Source: Dietzia sp. ANT_WB102 (GTDB lineage: Bacteria > Actinomycetota > Actinomycetes > Mycobacteriales > Mycobacteriaceae). Taken from it: a stretch of DNA of 64,000 nt. Below the pieces are notes generated by a model that was not told the origin of the DNA, did not search any database, and saw nothing but the letters and a program-made list of their open reading frames with translations. This document shows positions 61,493-64,000 of the stretch, piece after piece (the first letter of the stretch is position 1; every line of letters begins with the position of its first letter). The stretch covers positions 248,001-312,000 of the forward strand of contig NZ_VOBA01000001.1 in the NCBI RefSeq assembly GCF_008369165.1, read 5' to 3'. The position numbers and the translations under genes are program-made.

Positions 61493-62311
61493 ATGAGCTC
61501 CGCTACACCCTCTGCCGGGGGCGTGTCCATCGACTGCGTGGACGCCTGCGTCGACTTCCCGATCTTCGACGCCAAATCGCGGTCCCTCAAGAAGGCCGTT
61601 CTCGGCTCCGCCGGCGGCGCGATAGGCAGGAACGCGTCCAACGTCGTCGTCGTCGAGGCGCTCAAGGACATCACCCTCTCCCTCCGCGAGGGCGACCGCG
61701 TCGGCCTCGTCGGACACAACGGCGCCGGCAAGTCCACCCTGCTGCGACTGCTCTCCGGCATCTACGAACCCACCCGAGGCGCGGCACGAATCCGCGGCCG
61801 AGTTGCTCCCGTGTTCGACCTGGGTGTCGGCATGGACCCGGAGATCTCCGGCTACGAGAACATCATCATCCGCGGGCTGTTCCTCGGGCAGACCCGCAAG
61901 CAGATGAAGGCGAAGGTCGAGGAGATCGCCGACTTCACGGAGCTCGGCGAGTACCTCGACATGCCGCTACGCACCTACTCGACCGGCATGCGCGTCCGCC
62001 TGGCCATGGGCGTGGTGACCTCCATCGATCCCGAGATTCTGCTGCTCGACGAGGGCATCGGTGCTGTGGACGCGGAGTTCATGAAAAAGGCGCGCGTCAA
62101 GCTCGCCGAACTGGTCTCCCGTTCGGGAATCCTCGTGTTCGCCTCGCACTCCAACGAGTTCCTCGCCCAACTGTGCGACTCGGCGATGTGGATCGACCAC
62201 GGCCGCATCCGCCAGCGCGGGAGCATCGAGGAGATCGTCACCGCCTACGAGGGCCCCGAAGCCGGAAGGTCCATCGGCGAGTACATCGGCAGGATGCGGC
62301 ATGAGGCCTGA
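61493..62311 (+). CDS. wzt: Galactan ABC transporter ATP-binding protein Wzt
   Basis: ATPase of the galactan exporter, 272 residues. Walker A GHNGAGKSTLLRLL, signature YSTGMRVRLAMGV, Walker B EILLLDEGIGAVD, switch His in VFASHSNEFL. A family-typical N-terminal segment (residues 1-40, VSIDCVDACVDFPIFDAKSRS) precedes the core; no C-terminal carbohydrate-binding domain, as in mycobacterial Rv3781. It is coupled to wzm and overlaps glfT1 by 11 bases. Confidence 0.92.
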   Translation: MSSATPSAGGVSIDCVDACVDFPIFDAKSRSLKKAVLGSAGGAIGRNASNVVVVEALKDITLSLREGDRVGLVGHNGAGKSTLLRLLSGIYEPTRGAARIRGRVAPVFDLGVGMDPEISGYENIIIRGLFLGQTRKQMKAKVEEIADFTELGEYLDMPLRTYSTGMRVRLAMGVVTSIDPEILLLDEGIGAVDAEFMKKARVKLAELVSRSGILVFASHSNEFLAQLCDSAMWIDHGRIRQRGSIEEIVTAYEGPEAGRSIGEYIGRMRHEA

Positions 62312-63482
62312 GTCCGGCGCGTCGGCCTCGGGCGAGGCGTCCAGCGCCGAGCCAGGGGACGGCGAGCCGGGGGACGCCACGCCGGGCAGCGCCGGGGTGC
62401 GCGCCGAGCCGGGGAGCGCCGGGGTGCGCGCCGAGCCGGGGAGCGCCGGGGTGCGCGCGCAGAATGGTCCAGACCCGCAGCACACCCCCGTCTGGGGCGG
62501 GCGGTCCGGGCGCACAACTGAGCAGGAATCGGCCGACAGCCGCCGAGTCGTGGCCGTCGTCGTGACCCACCGGCGGCTGGAGCAGCTGCGCGCGTCGCTC
62601 GCGGTGGTCTGCGGCCAGACCCGGCCGATCGATCACCTCGTGGTGGTGGATAACGCCGACCAGCTGGCCGTGCGCGACCTAGTCGAGTCGCAGCCGGTGG
62701 AGGCGACGTACATCGGGTCCAAGCACAACCTGGGGGGCGCCGGCGGGTTCGCGCTGGGGATGCTGCATGCCCTGGCAACCGGGGCCGACCTGGTGTGGTG
62801 CGCCGACGACGACGGCCGCCCCGAGGGGCCCGAGGTGCTGGCCACCCTGCTGGGCTGCATGGACCGCCACGGGCTCTCCGAGGTCTCACCGGTCGTGTGC
62901 GACCTCGACGATCCTGACCGCCTGGCCTTCCCGCTGCGGCGAGGCCTGGTATGGCGGCGCTACCGCTCGGAACTGTTCAGCGACGGACCCGGCGACGGCG
63001 CGAGCGAGCCCGGAGAGACGGGCACCACCGCAGCGCAGACCGAGGACCTGCTCCCCGGAATCGCGTCGCTGTTCAACGGTGCGCTGTTCACCGCCGAGTG
63101 CCTGGACCGCGTCGGCGTTCCCGACCTGCGCCTGTTCATCCGCGGTGACGAGGTAGAGGTGCACCGCCGTCTCGTCCGTTCCGGCCTGCCCTTCGGCACC
63201 TGCCTGACCACCGCGTACCTGCATCCGCAGGGCTCGGACGAGTTCAAGCCGATCCTCGGCGGGCGTATGCACACCCAGTTCCCCGACGACCCGGTCAAGC
63301 GCCACTTCACCTACCGCAACCGCGGTTACGTGCTCTCCCAGCCGGGACTGCGGCGGCTCATCCCCCAGGAGATCGTCCGCTTCGGCTGGTATTTCCTTGT
63401 CTCGCGACGCGATCCGGCTGGTTTCCGGGAGTGGCTGCGACTGCAGCGCCTGGGCGCGCGCGAGCGCTTCGACAAGCCCTGA
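62301..63482 (+). CDS. glfT1: Galactofuranosyltransferase GlfT1
   Basis: A GT2-family transferase that adds the first two galactofuranose units to the decaprenyl-linked linker, starting the arabinogalactan galactan. The catalytic domain begins near residue 83 (VVAVVVTHRRLEQLRASL), with the acidic motif WCADDDGRPEG and the FIRGDEVEVHRRL region. 393 residues, about 80 longer than the mycobacterial form: the extension is Gly/Ser/Pro-rich and contains a 9-residue unit repeated three times. The ATG overlaps wzt, and I keep it, but a start near residue 80 would give the usual length. Confidence 0.9.
   Translation: MRPESGASASGEASSAEPGDGEPGDATPGSAGVRAEPGSAGVRAEPGSAGVRAQNGPDPQHTPVWGGRSGRTTEQESADSRRVVAVVVTHRRLEQLRASLAVVCGQTRPIDHLVVVDNADQLAVRDLVESQPVEATYIGSKHNLGGAGGFALGMLHALATGADLVWCADDDGRPEGPEVLATLLGCMDRHGLSEVSPVVCDLDDPDRLAFPLRRGLVWRRYRSELFSDGPGDGASEPGETGTTAAQTEDLLPGIASLFNGALFTAECLDRVGVPDLRLFIRGDEVEVHRRLVRSGLPFGTCLTTAYLHPQGSDEFKPILGGRMHTQFPDDPVKRHFTYRNRGYVLSQPGLRRLIPQEIVRFGWYFLVSRRDPAGFREWLRLQRLGARERFDKP
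62385..62465 (+). repeat. 27-base tandem repeat in the glfT1 N-terminal extension
   Basis: Three copies of a 27-base unit (62385-62411, 62412-62438, then a third copy that diverges after about 62460), coding GSAGVRAEP. In frame, and only in the extension before the catalytic domain. Confidence 0.8.
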
Positions 63483-63562
63483 CATCGCACACGGTGCGGA
63501 TCGAGGGTCGGCGGGCCAGGGGCCGGATGCGCACTGGCCACCGCGGGGCGCATGATGGGCTC

Positions 63563-64000
63563 ATGACCGACTGGATCGCCCTGCAGTCCCGCGCCGCCGA
63601 CCTCTACGACGAGGTCCTGCCCGCCGTCACCGACTGGGACGCCGCCACCCCGTGCAGCGACTGGACCACTCGCGAGGTCCTCGCCCACGTGGTCGACGAG
63701 CAACTGTGGGTGCCGGGGCTGCTGGCCGGTGGCACTGTCGACGAGGTGGCCGAGGACCTGGAGGACCGTCTGCGTCGACTGCGCGACGCAGACGGGCCCG
63801 ATCTGGTGGGTGACTGGCAGTCGGTCCGCGCACCGGTGTCCGCGGCCTGGCGTGGCACCCCCGACGACGACGAGGTGCACCTGTCGTACGGGCGGGCGCC
63901 CGTGAAGCACTACCTGGCGCAACAGGTGTTCGACCTCGCCGTCCACGCCTGGGATCTGGCCGCCTCACAGGGCATGGACCTGCGGTGGGGCGACCAACTC
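63563..64000 (+). CDS. Mycothiol-dependent maleylpyruvate isomerase-type protein (TIGR03086 family), 3' end outside window
   Basis: A DinB-fold protein running off the right edge; 146 residues are visible. MTDWIALQSRAADLYDEVLPAV, DWTTREVLAHVVDEQLW with a metal-binding His, and FDLAVHAWDLAASQGMD with the second His pattern match actinobacterial TIGR03086/maleylpyruvate isomerase-type proteins. These are often mycothiol- or zinc-dependent; the reaction is unknown. It is separate from the galactan operon, with an 80-base gap. Confidence 0.78.
   Translation, partial: MTDWIALQSRAADLYDEVLPAVTDWDAATPCSDWTTREVLAHVVDEQLWVPGLLAGGTVDEVAEDLEDRLRRLRDADGPDLVGDWQSVRAPVSAAWRGTPDDDEVHLSYGRAPVKHYLAQQVFDLAVHAWDLAASQGMDLRWGDQL

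Overview
The window is about 70% G+C and reads as a mycolic-acid-bearing actinobacterium (order Mycobacteriales). The evidence is a galactan export and priming cluster (Wzm, Wzt and the galactofuranosyltransferase GlfT1), a MurT-GatD lipid II amidation pair, an actinobacterial dnaX-ybaB-recR block, a mycothiol-type DinB-fold protein and many leaderless starts. From memory of M. tuberculosis, the order leuA / dnaQ-like / murT / gatD / recR / ybaB / dnaX / aspartate aminotransferase and, later, pat / quinone oxidoreductase / wzm-wzt-glfT1 resembles Rv3710-Rv3722c and Rv3772-Rv3783. A genus such as Dietzia would fit, but that is an inference.

Layout. 1-8.3 kb: the 3' part of leuA, a Tat-exported amidase, a class III aminotransferase with a small holin-like membrane protein, a divergent APC permease, a DEDDh exonuclease and a membrane-anchored serine hydrolase. 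8.3-17.6 kb: murT-gatD, an amidohydrolase, recR-ybaB-dnaX on the minus strand, a 523-base intergenic region with iterated GTCGACATC motifs, an aspartate aminotransferase, the SRP RNA and tRNA-Ser(GGA). 17.7-34.4 kb: a receiver-like protein followed by a complete 14-gene nuoA-N operon for respiratory complex I, preceded by a perfect CRP/GlxR-type operator.

34.5-38.6 kb holds a compact queuosine block: GluQ-RS, a YhhQ-type queuosine-precursor transporter translationally coupled to a CHY zinc-finger protein, and a convergent tRNA-guanine transglycosylase. That transglycosylase appears to have lost its three zinc cysteines and has a changed base pocket. 38.7-42.8 kb: a TetR regulator, a 27-bp perfect hairpin, tRNA-Ser(CGA), CsbD, tadA with its partner gene, tyrA and a glycolipid-binding-fold protein. 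42.9-51.6 kb: a cytochrome P450, two unknown proteins, a PGPGW membrane protein, a GH65 phosphorylase with a near-consensus CRP site upstream, a DUF2339 membrane protein and an EamA exporter. 51.8-55.2 kb: tRNA-Arg(ACG), tRNA-Ser(GCT), the aromatic aminotransferase pat, an exported 5'-nucleotidase-like protein without its metal ligands, and tRNA-Ser(TGA). 55.3-64 kb: a quinone oxidoreductase, a nitronate monooxygenase-PadR operon with a 14-bp palindromic operator, a polysaccharide pyruvyl transferase, an MDR oxidoreductase, wzm-wzt-glfT1 and the start of a mycothiol-dependent-isomerase-type gene.

Two themes recur. First, at least thirteen genes have a TANNNT hexamer placed 6-8 bases before the start codon, the same spacing as between the SRP RNA -10 box and its 5' end; they are probably translated from leaderless mRNAs. 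Second, a dyad with GAGTCRCT arms recurs at three gene 3' ends. No prophage, insertion sequence or CRISPR array was seen.
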